Shown: positions 23,809-38,000 of the stretch, piece after piece | Layout: every line of letters starts with the position of its first letter | Position numbering within the stretch: position 1 is the stretch's first letter | DNA from: Epiperipatus broadwayi | Lineage: Eukaryota; Onychophora; Udeonychophora; Euonychophora; Peripatidae | DNA length: 64,000 bases | Assembly: GCA_028023455.1 (NCBI GenBank) | Contig: JAQFVV010000356.1 | Span: 313,893 to 377,892, forward strand | Direction: 5' to 3' | Notes under the pieces: generated by a model | Database searches by the model: none | What the model was told of the DNA's origin: nothing | The model's input: the letters and a program-made list of their open reading frames with translations, nothing else | Position numbers and translations under genes: made by a program

Positions 23809-26587
23809 CAGTATTTTTGAATGTAATATAATAGAAGCTTATGTGTACAATATACATATACAAATTAAGATTATAATATAAACAAAATTTTTAAAAAATA
23901 ATAATGTTATTAATAATAAATTGAGAAAACACATTTACATATATAATTACAGTATTGTGATATGTTCAATCATTCACAATTCTGTATATTCATAATTGAA
24001 TACCTGCTCCAGATATTTTTTTCTTCAATATTTTTATTAAATTATAATGAAAATGTAGTGGCAGTTTCATTAATAGCATATGCTGCTTTACTATTTATTT
24101 AAATATTTTTTAAGACCAGAATAGTTTGAGAATCTTTACAACCATCTCCTATTTGCAGTCAGTAACTTGGAATTGTGTCATCCACAATCTTAGCTAAATT
24201 CGTTATAGAGACTTAAGACTTTCTGATGCAATACAAGACTGTCAACATAATGTTCTTACAATTCAAATAATTTAACCATACATTTTATTTAATCAAAATA
24301 GTATTCCTTATTTCAGTTACAACTTTAAATGTTTCAGGGGCACAAAAGATTACTAGTATAAGTCTGCTTCATTTTATAATTTCTCTGATCAATGGTTCAT
24401 TCTTTTGAAACATAGTTTACTTTTTTTTTCATTTATCAATCGTTGTATTAATTCTACTCAAGAAATAATATGTACTACATATAGCATAAAACATTTTGAG
24501 GGAAAAAATATGCAAAGAAAAAGTGATGTACACATGCTTTTAACTATGGTACTGAACTGCATTTAAATTGTAAAAAAAATGTAATCCAATTAAATTCAGC
24601 TTTGGCGGTTGAGAGTATTAAATTTACTGAGGGAAAAAATGGCTAGATATTTGTAAAATTTAACAATTTTGTAAATTTCAATGTTTATTATTGTTTGCTT
24701 GATTTTATATCTTTATTTACATTTTTGGTTAACATAGAATTGAAGTCATGTAGTTTGATATGGCATAGTTTGTGGCTTTACTGTATATTATGATGTATAT
24801 ATAAAAGAATGCACATAATGCTAAACTGTAAATAATATAATCAATTATTCCAATCAAATTTAAATAAACCAGAAAATAAATTTATCTAAATTATTATTTA
24901 CAAACTAAATATCATGCTGTTTTCGCTTGCCTAGGATCAGAACTGTTGTTTTCTAACTATAAATATCTACTAGTATTCCAACATAATGTGCAAAGAAAAT
25001 TTATTGACTGGTTTGTTTAAATTTGATTAATATATATATATATTAAAAAAGAAGATTGATGGAAGAATATATGAACAATACAACAAACAGCCAGATAGTA
25101 GAAGATACATAGTATTATATGTTAAGTGGTTATTTAGAAAGTGCTTTTATTGACTCCACAATGAGTTTTTTGAAAAGAATATTATGATCAAATATTTTTT
25201 TTCTACTTATTCTTTTTAACTATTAAAGTTTCAATAAATCAGACTACAATTGTCTGATCATTCATTAAGAATAGAGAGAGCAAATTAATTCAATTGTAAT
25301 ATAATCGAAAATGCTCTTTATAATCAATATGTTTATCAAAAACATGAAAATTGTAGACAAACTTATAAACATGGTGTCAGGTAAAAGAAAAAAGTAGCGA
25401 CAAAACTTATATTTAAAACAGATTGGTTTGTCAAGCATAAAAATACCTCTAAAACAATCTTTGTTATAGTCATAGAGATTATCAATTTTAAAGACCGAAC
25501 TTCTATAAATAATGACTGAATCAAAAATTTAAAACATTAAAGTGGGAGTAGTTGGGGGGGGGGGGTCACAATGTTTCTATAAACCCATTCTAATAAAATC
25601 TGAATAAACTTAAAAAATTATTAACAATATAGAATCAATATCAGAATATTGTTATAAAACATAATTAAATCAATCTTAAAACTTAATACATCTAATAATG
25701 ACTTAAAAATGAACGTCTTATTCAGCAATTTTTTTGAAGAAATAATATCAAAACCTGCACCAATAGTTAAAAACCGTCTGCGTTTAAACCAAATGTTCAA
25801 AAAAAGTAAAGACTACTGCTATCTTTATTGATTTGACCTCAGTTTATAAGTCTATTTTCGAACTGAAATTAATTCTTTATTAGAAAACTCCAATATAGCA
25901 GCTAAATAATAATTGTAGCAAATACAAATAGTAAGAAAATGAACTTCTATAGGGTTACAGTTATTTTAATTCATTCGAAAACAAAATGCATACAGTTTAT
26001 CTATGCCTATGATATAATTTTTATTTTTAAAATGTTTACTCTTAGGAAAAAAATTTAGGAAATTAAAAGTTGGAAAACATTTTTTAAGACTGGAGTTTAT
26101 TCTCATCTTTATTTTGATTTGCCATTCATAAACAAATATGACTATTTAAACTGTAGAGAAAAACAATGATGGAAAGATAAAATATTAATAATTTAGAAAC
26201 AAGAAAAATAAAAGATTGAAAAACACGTTAAATCAGAATATTAGAAAGAGATTGCATAAGCACATAATCTTATTATTGAACTTAGTATAAAAATAATTAA
26301 CCATCTTAATTGTTAAAATTAATGGAAACAGTTAGATGCTATAGATTTGTATAAAACTTCCAGCTTTTAATAAAATAAGAACACAAGTAAACTTCACAGC
26401 TTTTAAAAAAACTCTATCCAACCTTAAGAATCTGATTTTTAAACAAAGAAAAAAATAATATTAATATTCAAAACAGGTAAGGTGTTTGACACACACTGAA
26501 ATCTATTTGGACAATAAGATATGATCAAATCTTTATAAGTAGATATATAATTAAAAGAAGAAAATCACTCAAGATTGAATCAAACTA
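23809..26587. other. A+T-rich non-coding DNA with a 12-G run
   Basis: No gene seen. A run of 12 G residues at 25554-25565 stands out in this base composition. Confidence 0.5.
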
Positions 26588-26824
26588 ACGTGAAAGCTAA
26601 AACCTTCAAAAGATGTGCTTTAAACATGCTTATGTGACAGCCAATCAGATGTAATAATGACTGCACATGAAACTCTTAATTCTAAAACACAAGTCTCATA
26701 TTTTTTTTATAGTTCTGACTTGTGATTTAGAATTAAGAGTTTCATGTGCAGTCATTATTATATCTGATTGGCTGTCACATAAGCATGTTTAAAGCACATC
26801 TTTTGAAGGTGCTAGCTTTCCCGT
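26588..26824. mobile_element. Foldback element with ~110-bp near-perfect arms
   Basis: The left arm (about 26588-26700) and right arm (about 26709-26824) are reverse complements over nearly their whole length, ending in ACGTGAAAGC and its near-complement. A TA dinucleotide lies at both outer ends, compatible with a TA target duplication. The left arm matches 54740-54850 (shared words tgaaagctaaaaccttcaa and taaacatgctta), which is part of the satellite-like repeat at 54699-55107, so this foldback is probably an inverted dimer of part of that family. No protein is encoded. Confidence 0.78.
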
Positions 26825-27432
26825 TATTACAATGTTATCTGCTTGCACTTATAAATTTGATATATTTAATAAAATGTAGAGTATTTCTCTGCAGTGATAT
26901 TTTCAATCTGAACTGCTAACTATCTGTCTAACTGTGAGATATAAATAAGCTCTATCAGTGTTTTACCATGATAGTATATTATTCCAATGAAATATACATA
27001 TAGATTTTGTATAAATTTCTCTGCATATAATTTAATATTAATATCAACTTTAAAAAAAATTAGTAAAAAACCATGAGAATAAGAATAAAAAAATAAAGGT
27101 GTTTAATTTAAATATAAAGGTAATAATAATTCTTAGTCTAACCTGTTCTGTTAGTGCAGTGGCAAAATGATAGACTAGATTACAAGATGGATTCTCAACT
27201 GAGTAATATAAATAAAAAATATATATTCAGTTTAGACTAAATAAGTGGAACTGCTAAATTTTCAATCTGTTATTATAGTGTAGAGTGTCACAAGGTCTGC
27301 TGAAAAATTAATATTACAATTGTTTTTTGTTTATGAATTGAGGAATTATATTTTTAAAAAAAAGATTCTTACTTATATATATATATGTATATATCTGAAT
27401 ATTTGTAAACTTATATATATAATAATATATAT
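26825..27432. other. A+T-rich non-coding DNA
   Basis: No gene. A partial copy of the outer end of the next foldback (tctgaatatttgtaaa) sits near 27394-27409. Confidence 0.5.
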
Positions 27433-27618
27433 CTGAATATTTGTAAAAACAGTAACTAAATAATTAAAAAAATTTATCCACTTAGGGGCGCTTTCGATTA
27501 TCCCAGGAATCTTTGTCAACTAAAGCTTTAGTTGACAAAGATTACTGAACTAATCAAAAGTGCTCCTAATGGTATAAAAAATTTTAATTATTTAGTTACT
27601 GTATTTACAAATATTCAG
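27433..27618. mobile_element. Foldback element, two ~93-bp arms with no spacer
   Basis: The dyad centre is between 27525 and 27526 within ACTAAAGCTTTAGT. The arms start with CTGAATATTTGTAAA and pair along their length with few mismatches. Inside lies a less A+T-rich segment (GGGGCGCTTTCGATTA opposite TAATCAAAAGTGCTCC). As RNA or single-stranded DNA this would form one long hairpin. No coding capacity. Confidence 0.75.
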
Positions 27619-29771
27619 TTATATAATTATGTATATTGCTTTAAAAATACAGATATCGAATAATATTGTCTTCATTGAATACTTTAGCTTAAGAATTTAA
27701 GCTATTCTATTCTAAAAAAATAGAAGTAATAAATAAAGAGAGAGAAAAGATAATAACTTTGCCTTGTGTAAATTAGGTTATCTAACTCTTATGTATTAAT
27801 ATTTTATTTTATTTGGTTCATTATAAGTATCAAATATTTAATATTTAATAATTTAAAAGCTGCTATAAAGATATAATTTTAAGATTAAAAAATGTATGCT
27901 TTAGGTTAAAGTTAATGTTTAATTTATGTATTCTTTAGAAAGAAAAAAACTAGACAGAGTTAATTTTATAGTTAAAGTTTAAAAATATTAACAGATAGTT
28001 TATGAGTATTAAAATGCAATTATTTAATTGTTTTTATAGTAATAAATCATCTGATTAAGATTTTTTATTTGGTAAGCTTTACAAAAAGATATCTCTAATT
28101 AAAACCTATTAATTTATTTAAATAATACTCAATTGTTTAAAGAAATATAAATTAATTATCAGGATAAATTTAATTTAGAAAAACATAATTTCCTGTATGC
28201 ATATGTGTGAGAATCCATGTGCATGTGTGTCTTTTTGATTTCTTGGTTTTAATTACCAAGATATTTAATTTTAATCATTAAATATTGAAAATAAAAGTTT
28301 AGTTAAACTCAGTAATAAAAGGGTTTAAACATTTAAATTAGAATTTCTGATAATCTAAATAAAAGAAAAGGTGATATTTTGTTTTAAAAAAGGAATAAAA
28401 TAATTTTTATTATCTTATTTTATTTATTAAATATATTAATTAATAAAATACTGTTCACCTTTTCTTCAACTTTGGTTATTGGAATCATGTGAATTTTAAA
28501 AAGAAATGTAGAACAAAGTTACATAATTTTTACTAATCAGTTCCTCCTCTTGCTAACATTTTCTCATGTAAGGGGTCATTATTTTAATGGGCATAGATTA
28601 ATTGATAAGATCTGTCAAGAAAGATATAAAAGATGGAGATTGTCAATATACTAGGGTTTCTTTTGTTTCTTCATCTCCTGACTTATCACTGCAATCTTCT
28701 CATCTTTAAATAACAGTAATAATTTTCTTTGATTATTTTTTTATCTAAGTGTTAATCTACCAAAGTCTTGTATTTTTTTGACATGAAATGAATTGCTAGA
28801 CAACTTTTAAGAAGTATTCTTGTTTTTATTGCTGAATTCAATTTGAACTTTTTTTGTTAACTATTAATGTCATGCTCTGAAAGAATAATTCGTTTATAAT
28901 GACTCAATTTCATCAATTATGCTTCAAAATAAATTATGAAAGAAATTGGGTGATATTTTCTTTTATATTAATTTATAAAACCATGCTGGACATTGCACTA
29001 TTTTACTTCTTGCTATTGTGTTTCACCTTTAGGAAGAAAAGACTAAAGTCTTAAAAAAAGAGAGAGAAAAGACTGTTAAAAAATTTGATTTGAAGATAAA
29101 CTTTTATATATTAATTAATATTGCCAGATATTAGTGCTTAAAAGTTAAATTTACATTAACTTCAATAAATATTTTGAATACTTATTCAATATAAAATTTG
29201 CAAGTAACAAATAACCTGTCATCTTTGATACAAGAGAACTTTAAGTTACACTTTGCTTTCTCTGTATTTTACCAAGAAAAGGAAATACTTTGAGGAAATT
29301 GAACCAAAGAATTTTTTTTTTTTTTTTTTTTAAAAAAAGCTTTATAAAGTACATATAGTTTGTAGATATAACAAGAATGGATATTTAATAAATGCATTGT
29401 GCTAAATTGTGAACTGTCAAACTTAAGTGTAATTTTTTATAAAAATTACTGAATATGATATTTCTATGTGAATTTTAAAAAAGTTTAAAATTGCTTTTTA
29501 AATGTGAATTTTTAAACAAGACTGAAAAAGAAAAGAATTGTTTATTTCCAATGAAACTGCAGATACACAAAATTCAATGGACCACTTACTTTATTAATAT
29601 TATGTGCTATCAAATGAAAATTTTCAAATAAGCTAGCTTACATTTAACCAATTGTTTTAAAAAATGGATTTAAACTTTTGCTTATTTAGAATAAGACTTT
29701 TGTTAATGTTTTGTTATTTATTGCTTACTTATGGAATGTCATATTTGCTAAAATATATTTAATTAATACAG
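27619..29771. other. A+T-rich non-coding DNA
   Basis: A run of 20 T residues at 29312-29331 followed by A residues is the only marked feature. No gene is recognised. Confidence 0.5.
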
Positions 29772-29773
29772 AT

Positions 29774-29836
29774 GCTCATTCTATGGATAATCCACCAAGA
29801 AAGGACATCACACCCTCAACAGACCACTCACTATAG
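29774..29836 (+). CDS. Possible terminal coding exon (20 codons plus stop)
   Basis: After an AG acceptor-like dinucleotide at 29770-29771 one frame (from 29774) reads AHSMDNPPRKDITPSTDHSL and then TAG. The segment is clearly less A+T-rich than its surroundings and its residues (Pro, Asp, Ser, Thr, His, Arg) are not those that random A+T-rich DNA gives. That is the appearance of a cytoplasmic C-terminus in a last exon, followed by 3'UTR. I do not recognise the protein and the polypyrimidine tract is weak. A competing frame of 60 codons starting with ATG at 29772 looks random. Low confidence. Confidence 0.25.
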   Translation, partial: AHSMDNPPRKDITPSTDHSL

Positions 29837-30070
29837 AAGGAGTTCTGCTAAAGGATTAAGATTTTTTTTAAAATATATATATAATATTTTTTTAAATAAT
29901 ATTTTATATGTCAAGGTATTTTTATTATTTTATTATTCTTTGATGGATTTATAATAGAATGTGTAGATATTCCAACAATCTGCAAGGTAAAATTCATATA
30001 TTTTATATGTGTTGATTTAAGTTAAATTTTATAATGCCTTTTATTCAAGTAGAGATATTTATCTCTTACA

Positions 30071-30297
30071 TTTTTATAGTGTTTATGAGTATTTTACTTA
30101 CTTATAGGTAAACAGCCAATGTATGTTCATCATAAGTTCAATATTTTCAGAATTATTATGATATAATAATTTATGGTTATATATTTTTATAGTGTTCATG
30201 AATGTTTTACTTACTTATAGGTAAACAGCCAATGTATCTTTATCAGAAGTTCAATATGTTCAGAATTATTATGATATAATATTTATGGTTAAATTTT
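30071..30297. repeat. Direct tandem duplication, 113-bp period
   Basis: The unit beginning tttttatagtg and containing taggtaaacagccaatgta occurs at 30071 and again at 30184 with few differences. Confidence 0.9.
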
Positions 30298-33200
30298 AAT
30301 ATAACTGAATGTTTAATCATATATATTGATTAATATTTACTTTGCTATTATGTCCACTTTATCTTTATAAATTTTATTCTGTTCATTGCATGTGTGTGTG
30401 TATTTCTTATTTAATGCAGAATTTTTGTTATTTTAAATATTTTACAGTCATTTGACTGACAGTAAACTTGTTGTTTTCAGACATTGCTTAATATATGTAA
30501 TTTTTAGTATGAATACTAAGCTATCTAGTTTATAAGTGATAATTTTCTTATCTTACCATCATTTAGCTTAGGATTTATGCCTCCAAGCATTAGTCTTTAT
30601 TAGATGTTTCTTTGCTTATTGTGCTTTAGTGAATGGAATGCAGTCTCCCCATTGTTCACATTTGTATTCCATGAGAGGATAGTGTTTTATATTCCAGGAT
30701 TACTTTCATAGTTTGCTAAGGTAGCTTGGCCCCATGAAAGGATCATTTTATGGTGTGCATTCCATTTTCCCTATGTGTTGATATAATGTCCACACATATA
30801 TTTATGTCTAAGATATAGGTGTTGAAATACACCATACTGCATTATTCTTGTTGTTTTGCTTTGAGTCTGTCTTTATTAATTTATCCCTCATGATGTTATT
30901 AAATATTTTCTGCCATAGAAGGTGACATTATTTATGCTTTCTAAGAATGATATGGCAATGATAGGATAGATGAAGTACTTAGTTCTTTAAGGTGCACTTC
31001 ATTATTGTAGTGCTTTTGTTAAGTGAAACAGTGTCTGTATTGTGCTGCTTTGTCTTGCCAGTGGTTCACAAGTAAGCCAACAATGTATTAGTAATTTTAA
31101 ATGCTTATTTTTGGTATATAGCATAATAGAAAATGCACATACACAATGTTGTTTTTCATCACTATCTGGGAGTAATTCACCAATGGATTAGTAAGTTATT
31201 TTAAGATTAAATATTTCATTATTATGTGGACATAAACCAAACATATCATATGTGTGTACATGACTTCTGATGAATGTTCCATTTTTTAAAAAAAAAAGTG
31301 CTAGATAATAATTATCTTATTTGTTTGGATATAATAGTCATTATTATCATACAAGTTTGTCAGTTCAAACTCAGTCATAGAGTAGTTGAGATTAAAGTTA
31401 TTTTAATCTGTAATGTGTTAATATTGCTAAGAAAGGTATTATGAGTTGTTACCTGACAAAGGATATATATTTTATAGATTGTATTGCTTAGCTTATAATT
31501 TAAGCTATTTTTATTAAATGTTTGTTTAATTGGGATGATTTAGTTTGCTATATGCTGCAGGAAGCTAGGAGAGACTAGTCACATTATTACTGGGACATAA
31601 TATATATGTAAATTCAAATTTAAATATTGTTTTGCTTTATTAAAATAAAAATAAAAACAATATATAGTCAGTAGCATATAAAAAAGTATAACTTTAATCC
31701 TTAGCAAGAGAAATAATTTAAATGATGATCATTCTCTAATCATAATGTCATTTGCTTTTAATATTTTAATAATGGTTTATATTTCCAACTTTACACCTAA
31801 GCAATAAGGAAGATATTTTATCAAGTTAATGTTATATTCTGCAACTTTAAAGTAAAACATGTCTCTACACTGTAATATTTAGGAAAGATTTTGCAGCAAA
31901 ATGCAACTTATTTTTTCATCTGATAAAGAATATATATAAAGTTATTTCTAGACACACAGTGTCTTCAAAAATTTGAATGTGGGAAAAACTTTTCTTTATA
32001 CTTTTGTAGTCTTCTTCTAAATAATGTGTCTTATTCAGAAAAAATGTTGCCACTAAATTCTTAGATATTTTTGAAAAATACTCTACTCCCACATTCTTCC
32101 ACTAATCATCAGAAAAGAAGTTTCCATGCAAAAATTTATAAAAATCTACTATGTTGATTAGACTTACTACTAATTCAAAGCAAAGTTTTATCACCATCTA
32201 ACATATGCCTTAAGTCAAGATCTTTTTAACAATATTAGACAATTGAAAAATGATAATTAAGTTTTTTATGATGCAAACAAATTTCATTTTCCAGATCCAT
32301 TCAGAAATAGTATTTAATGAACTCTGATTTACATAGTTGTGGCAAACACATATCATAAGCTTTATGGTTACTAAATGTCTAATTTATGTTTATAAATTAT
32401 GAAATCAGGTGGTATTAGATAGAGATAATCAATGACCTAGTTATGATTTTCATAGATTCTTTTATAATAGGTGCAGTAGCTTCCTTAAGAAATAAATATA
32501 TAATACATTGTCAAAATCAATAATAATGTGATGCAGTTGATAACTATTAATTACAATTTTATATTGATTTTAAATAATTTAGTAGTGCAAGAGTTAATAT
32601 GTTTATATTTTATTGCATGCAAGAAATAATTACGCCTATATTCACTGCATATATTCACCGGACAAATATGTATTTCCCATTTGTTTTCATTTTTAAAATT
32701 TTCTTCTTTTTTGTTTTTGTTTTTAATAATTATCAATAGCTTACATATGATCTGCTAAACTTTATAATTAGTAAACAAAATAAAATATGTTATGAAAACT
32801 TAAAATGAGATTTACAAATGGTTTAATAATTAAAACTTAATTAACAGTTCTATTTTCAAACATATTATTATTAATATTTTCATTTTATATATGTATTAAA
32901 CCAAGTACACCAATTACAAATTAAATCACAAGGCAAATTTAAATTAAAAATTCACTACCAAAGGTGTACTCGAAAGGCAGACATTTTAAGACAAATGGTA
33001 AATAAATAAATCTTTAAATAGCTTACTGCAGAATAAAGATATTTCTAAGAACTCAATATAGAAAAATAATAAAATGATGAGGTTATCCAGATTCGATTCT
33101 TTTTGAGTGGTTTACGTCTTTGTTTTATTCTAGGAAGCTATTTTTCCGGGTTGACCATGGACTAATTCCCTGGAAAAAAAAATCCAAGTATATTGAAATT

Positions 33201-33977
33201 TTTTTCAAGTTTACTTTGCCTGGGTTCAAACACTATTTTTAAGAATGGTTGTCAGACATACTATTATTACGTTGTAAGGCTCTTGTATATATATATATTA
33301 TTTAGATCCATTATTTGGAAATATTTTTACTCCAGATTTGTTTTATATAATTTTACGTGGAGCAAAAACTTTTAATACTACATATTCACAAAAAATTGTA
33401 TTTTCCACAAAGTTATTAAAATGAATATTTAGCAATTTTGTCTTGGGAATGTGAAATTGATCCAAAATTAATTAAGTGTTATTAACATCTACAAATTGTA
33501 TTTTATTAACATATTTGGGATTGTATATCTTTTTATATAACAACTTAAGCATCAACCGAGAGTGGAATCTTTCTTGTTAACAGAAAATCTAGATGTATTG
33601 CTGCAAGTCTTTACTCATTAATTAGATAAAGTGTTTGGAGATATCTTATTCCAAATATGTTTATATATACATAATTTGTGTAAAATCACCATAACTATCT
33701 AAAATGAATAACAAAAAATTTTTTTTTACAATTTTTGTAGTGAGATATATGTTTCAGCATTTTCAAACTATCAATCTTATCAATTATATATCTTATTTTC
33801 AAAGAGTGAAAATTGAAATTTATGAATTTCCCATTTCAAATGTTACATATGCCACAAATACATTTATATATTCTTGTGAGAAGTTAGACAATTTATTTTA
33901 TTTTATGTTGCAATAGTGATCAATAACATTAAAAGTATGCTATGTTTTTTTAATTTATCATTATAGAGAGTATGATT
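30298..33977. other. Non-coding; 30520-31110 is less A+T-rich and 3'UTR-like
   Basis: 30520-31110 is more complex in sequence than its flanks (words such as gcagtctccccattg) without an open frame. If 29774-29836 is a real last exon, this could be its 3'UTR. The remainder is plain A+T-rich DNA. Confidence 0.3.
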
Positions 33978-33987
33978 CCCCCCCCCC
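33978..33987. repeat. Poly-C run of 10
   Basis: Ten C residues abutting the broken 5' end of a family B hammerhead fragment. Confidence 0.95.
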
Positions 33988-34138
33988 ACTTGGTTTAGCA
34001 TAAAATACGTACATTGGTGATTATTTATCTTTTGGACATGCATGTGATCAAGTATATCAGTGGTATGAGATAGCAAAAATGGTTGAGGGTCATGTAAAAG
34101 TCTGAGTTCAAACCCCCTATATATTACATTATAGAGAG
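33988..34138 (+). mobile_element. Hammerhead repeat family B, 5'-truncated fragment with tRNA-like A and B boxes
   Basis: Starts inside stem II of the hammerhead (TTGGTTTAGCAT) and continues like 20730-20875: short stem III, UUGG, gattatttatctttt, and the tail ending tatatattacat. G12 of the core is A, so it would be inactive even if complete. This copy best preserves a Pol III-like pair: an A-box-like TAGCAAAAATGG near 34071 and a B-box-like GAGTTCAAACC at 34104-34114. Spacing is slightly short for a tRNA but usual for a SINE. Confidence 0.72.
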
Positions 34139-34196
34139 TAGTAACTATTATTTTAATGTTTTGTAGATTTAACTATTATCTCTCTCTATATTTAGA

Positions 34197-34694
<498 letters not shown>

Positions 34695-35075
34695 TACATA
34701 CATACACACATACACAAAGATACTCACATGCACAAATAAATACACGCACACATTCAAACATGTGCATGCATGCGCACATATACACACATATACGCACATA
34801 TCCACATACACACAGACATACCTACACACATATATACATACAGACACACATGCACACATACATACATATACACATACATACGTACCTACATACATACATA
34901 TATACACACACGTACATACATACACACACACACACATAGACATGCATACATACATACATACATACATACATACATACATACATACATACATACATACATA
35001 CATACATACATACATACATACATACATACATACATACATACATACATACATACATACATACATACATACATACAC
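34695..35075. repeat. Compound (TACA)n / (CATA)n array
   Basis: Irregular ACAC/ATAC/GCAC words to about 34935, then a pure run of CATA to 35072. Frames reading IHTYIHTY or MYVCMYVC are repeat translation, not genes. Confidence 0.97.
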
Positions 35076-38000
35076 ACATATGAGTATTGTCTTTAATGTA
35101 AAATTGATATCTACATTTGGATTAAGACAATATTAATAACTTTAAGCTGGCTTTTATTTAAATTCACAAGAAAGTGTTAAATATTTAACCAAAAGAATAT
35201 ATACATAATAAATATATAAGCTTTTGAAGTTTATTGTTCTGTATTACAGATTTATCAGCATTGTGAAATCCTATCATTATAAGCAATACAAGTAAAATAT
35301 CAGTTTTACATAAGCAAACTGGTAAATCAATTTACTTCTCACAATTAGGTTGTTCAATCAAAGTTGTATTAAAATTATTTATACAAATTTACTACATGTT
35401 GATTTCTTCAAATGTATATTTTGACCATAGAAATAATCATATTGATAAATTAAAAAAGTTGAATATCACAAAACCTTTCAGAAGATTGATAGTTTTTGTA
35501 TATGTGGAGAGAAACAGCACCAAGTTTGATCTATTAGTTCCTAAGTTTTAAGACTTTTTTTAAAAAATTGCAGAGAAAAATATATGCATTGATTGTGATT
35601 AAAAGTCAATGCTCTGAAAATGATACTCCTGTGTTCATTGTAATTTCAACTTGGAAATGCTTTTCCAAACTAAGGTATAACAATTATTCATTATTAATTT
35701 TAAATAAAGTTTCATTGTAATGTAAAACTGTTTGTTGAGCAGATTGCATTGCCTAATTATTTAAAAAATTAAAAATATTAAGATACTATTTAATAAAAAA
35801 AACTTTTTGATTTATATATACATATTATAAAAACTTTTGCTACATTTCAAAATTGTTATCCCCTTTAGAATTACATTGTTAAAAGATGTTATCATAGTTT
35901 AGACATTCTTTGCAATGTAGCTATATTATTATTGAACTAATAACCTAACCAATTACTATGAAACTTTAAATATTTTCCTTGCCAACTACCACGTAATTAA
36001 TTTTCACTTTTGTCAATTTATTTTTTCATACAAATAAATATTGATAAGTAGAGGACAAGCTACATTTCTCCTCATATTATGCAAAAATAAGCCATGTATT
36101 CCTAGGATTTTCTTCTCCTAATAGAATAATTAAGTCTATTCGCCAACATCGATTTTGTAGTTGCCATATATGTGGAAAAAAAACATTGGAATTCAGCTAC
36201 TACTTCCTGAACTATTGTTACATTAGAGATAGTCCTCACTTATATACATACACACACACTAATAATGAATTTTTTATTTCCCGGAGTTGAGACTTAATTT
36301 ATGGACATTAAGTTGCAAAAGTTGGCACTTGATCTATGGACATAAAATTTTAGAGACTATCACTCTATCCATCTCCACACTAAATCACACAGCTCATTAT
36401 ATATATCATAATGCTTAATATTGAATAACTGTGATTATAAATCAAAGTTATAAATAAAATTCCTATTATGTATGGGTATGTACATCCGTGTGTAATAAAA
36501 GTAATATTGAATTTGTTGAATTTTTTTATTTATATAAGTCATCTGTATTTTAAGTAATCCACCGGTCATGCTTAAGTTTTTACAATATTTTTATTTTACT
36601 GTCAGTAACAAATGTTGAAAAGATCAAATTGTTTCTAAATTAAGCATAAAAAACAGTTCATCTAAGTGTTGTTCAAAAAAAACCTTTTTCTTATGGCTTA
36701 GTTTCTGTGACAATTCGGTTAAGGCTGTGAGGCAGTAAATACTAATACAATGTACTTATTTTAAATTAAAGATACTATAATTTTTTACATTGCAGAATAA
36801 ATTTCACAGACAAAATTTGTATTAAATATATAAATCAAATATCTATTCAAAAATATAAATTTATATATAATAGGTGAGGATGTAAAAAAACTTAAGAGTA
36901 ATATAAGTAAATGAAAGTAATGAGCCGAATCAAAACTGATATTTATACAAATGGTATAAAGCTATAATAAATCGAAATTATATCGTATTAAATTTAATAC
37001 AAGTTTGTTTGATTAACAATTATTTACTTCAAATGTAGTAGACCATTTACTGAGTAATGTTTTAGAAAACAGTTCATGTTCAGTTGTTATAAATGCACAT
37101 GAAAAGATGCTATCGTCAATTTAAATATGCAGACATTTATACAGATTAATAGAAAAATTTGTAGGTTTTAGTCGATCTGTTACTGAATTGAGAGAAGATG
37201 CATGACTACAAACACATCTCTCATTTGGTTTGAAAAGAAATATCTGTTATAGAAATTTAATTTATTTAATATATAAATAATTTTATTATATAATTATATA
37301 TGAAATTTTAAGTAAATTTATGTAGAATGTCAGTTATGATCGATGATGTCAAGAGAATCGTTGGGTCCCTATACCAAATTTCAAAAAGTCTTTTTTGACC
37401 TTTATGATTATAATTTATACTCTAATATTTTTTGAATATAATCATATCTCTCCCTAAGATTTAAAACCCACATGTGCAGCATTCACTTGCTTCATAGTCC
37501 TGGTTCTGATATTTTTGTTATCATGTAGTCAAACTTTAGTATTTGGTGTGACATTTTTTGTATTTTTCTAGGTTGCAATGTTATCTGTCTTTTAATTTAA
37601 AATGCTTATTTGCTGCAGTGGTAAAGTAACACACTTTCAAACTGAATATTTATGGATCATAATTAGATCTATCATTTCTGACATTTGAACTTCTTAATAT
37701 TCTGAAGCAAAGAAGCCATTTAATTATTGTTTTTTATTTAATGGTTAGATTTTATTTAAAGTAAAAGACTTCAAAAAAGTAGCCCTTATGTGGTAGAAAA
37801 ATCATGCAAAAATTTATTAGATTGTTTGAGTGCATTGTGTAATTCAATTTTTAGTAATTTGCTATGATGTTGTTAGTAATTGTGTGTGTTTTTGTATAAA
37901 TTTAAGAACTGAAAATGTTTATACAAGTAAATAAAACTGATCTTTCAGCATTGAATTATACTTTTTTCCCATTTATCTACTACTATTATTATTTAGTATT

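Noticed and set aside
31255-31290. CTGATGAATG near a run of A residues
   Set aside because: Core-like heptamer only; no stem II and no GAAA.
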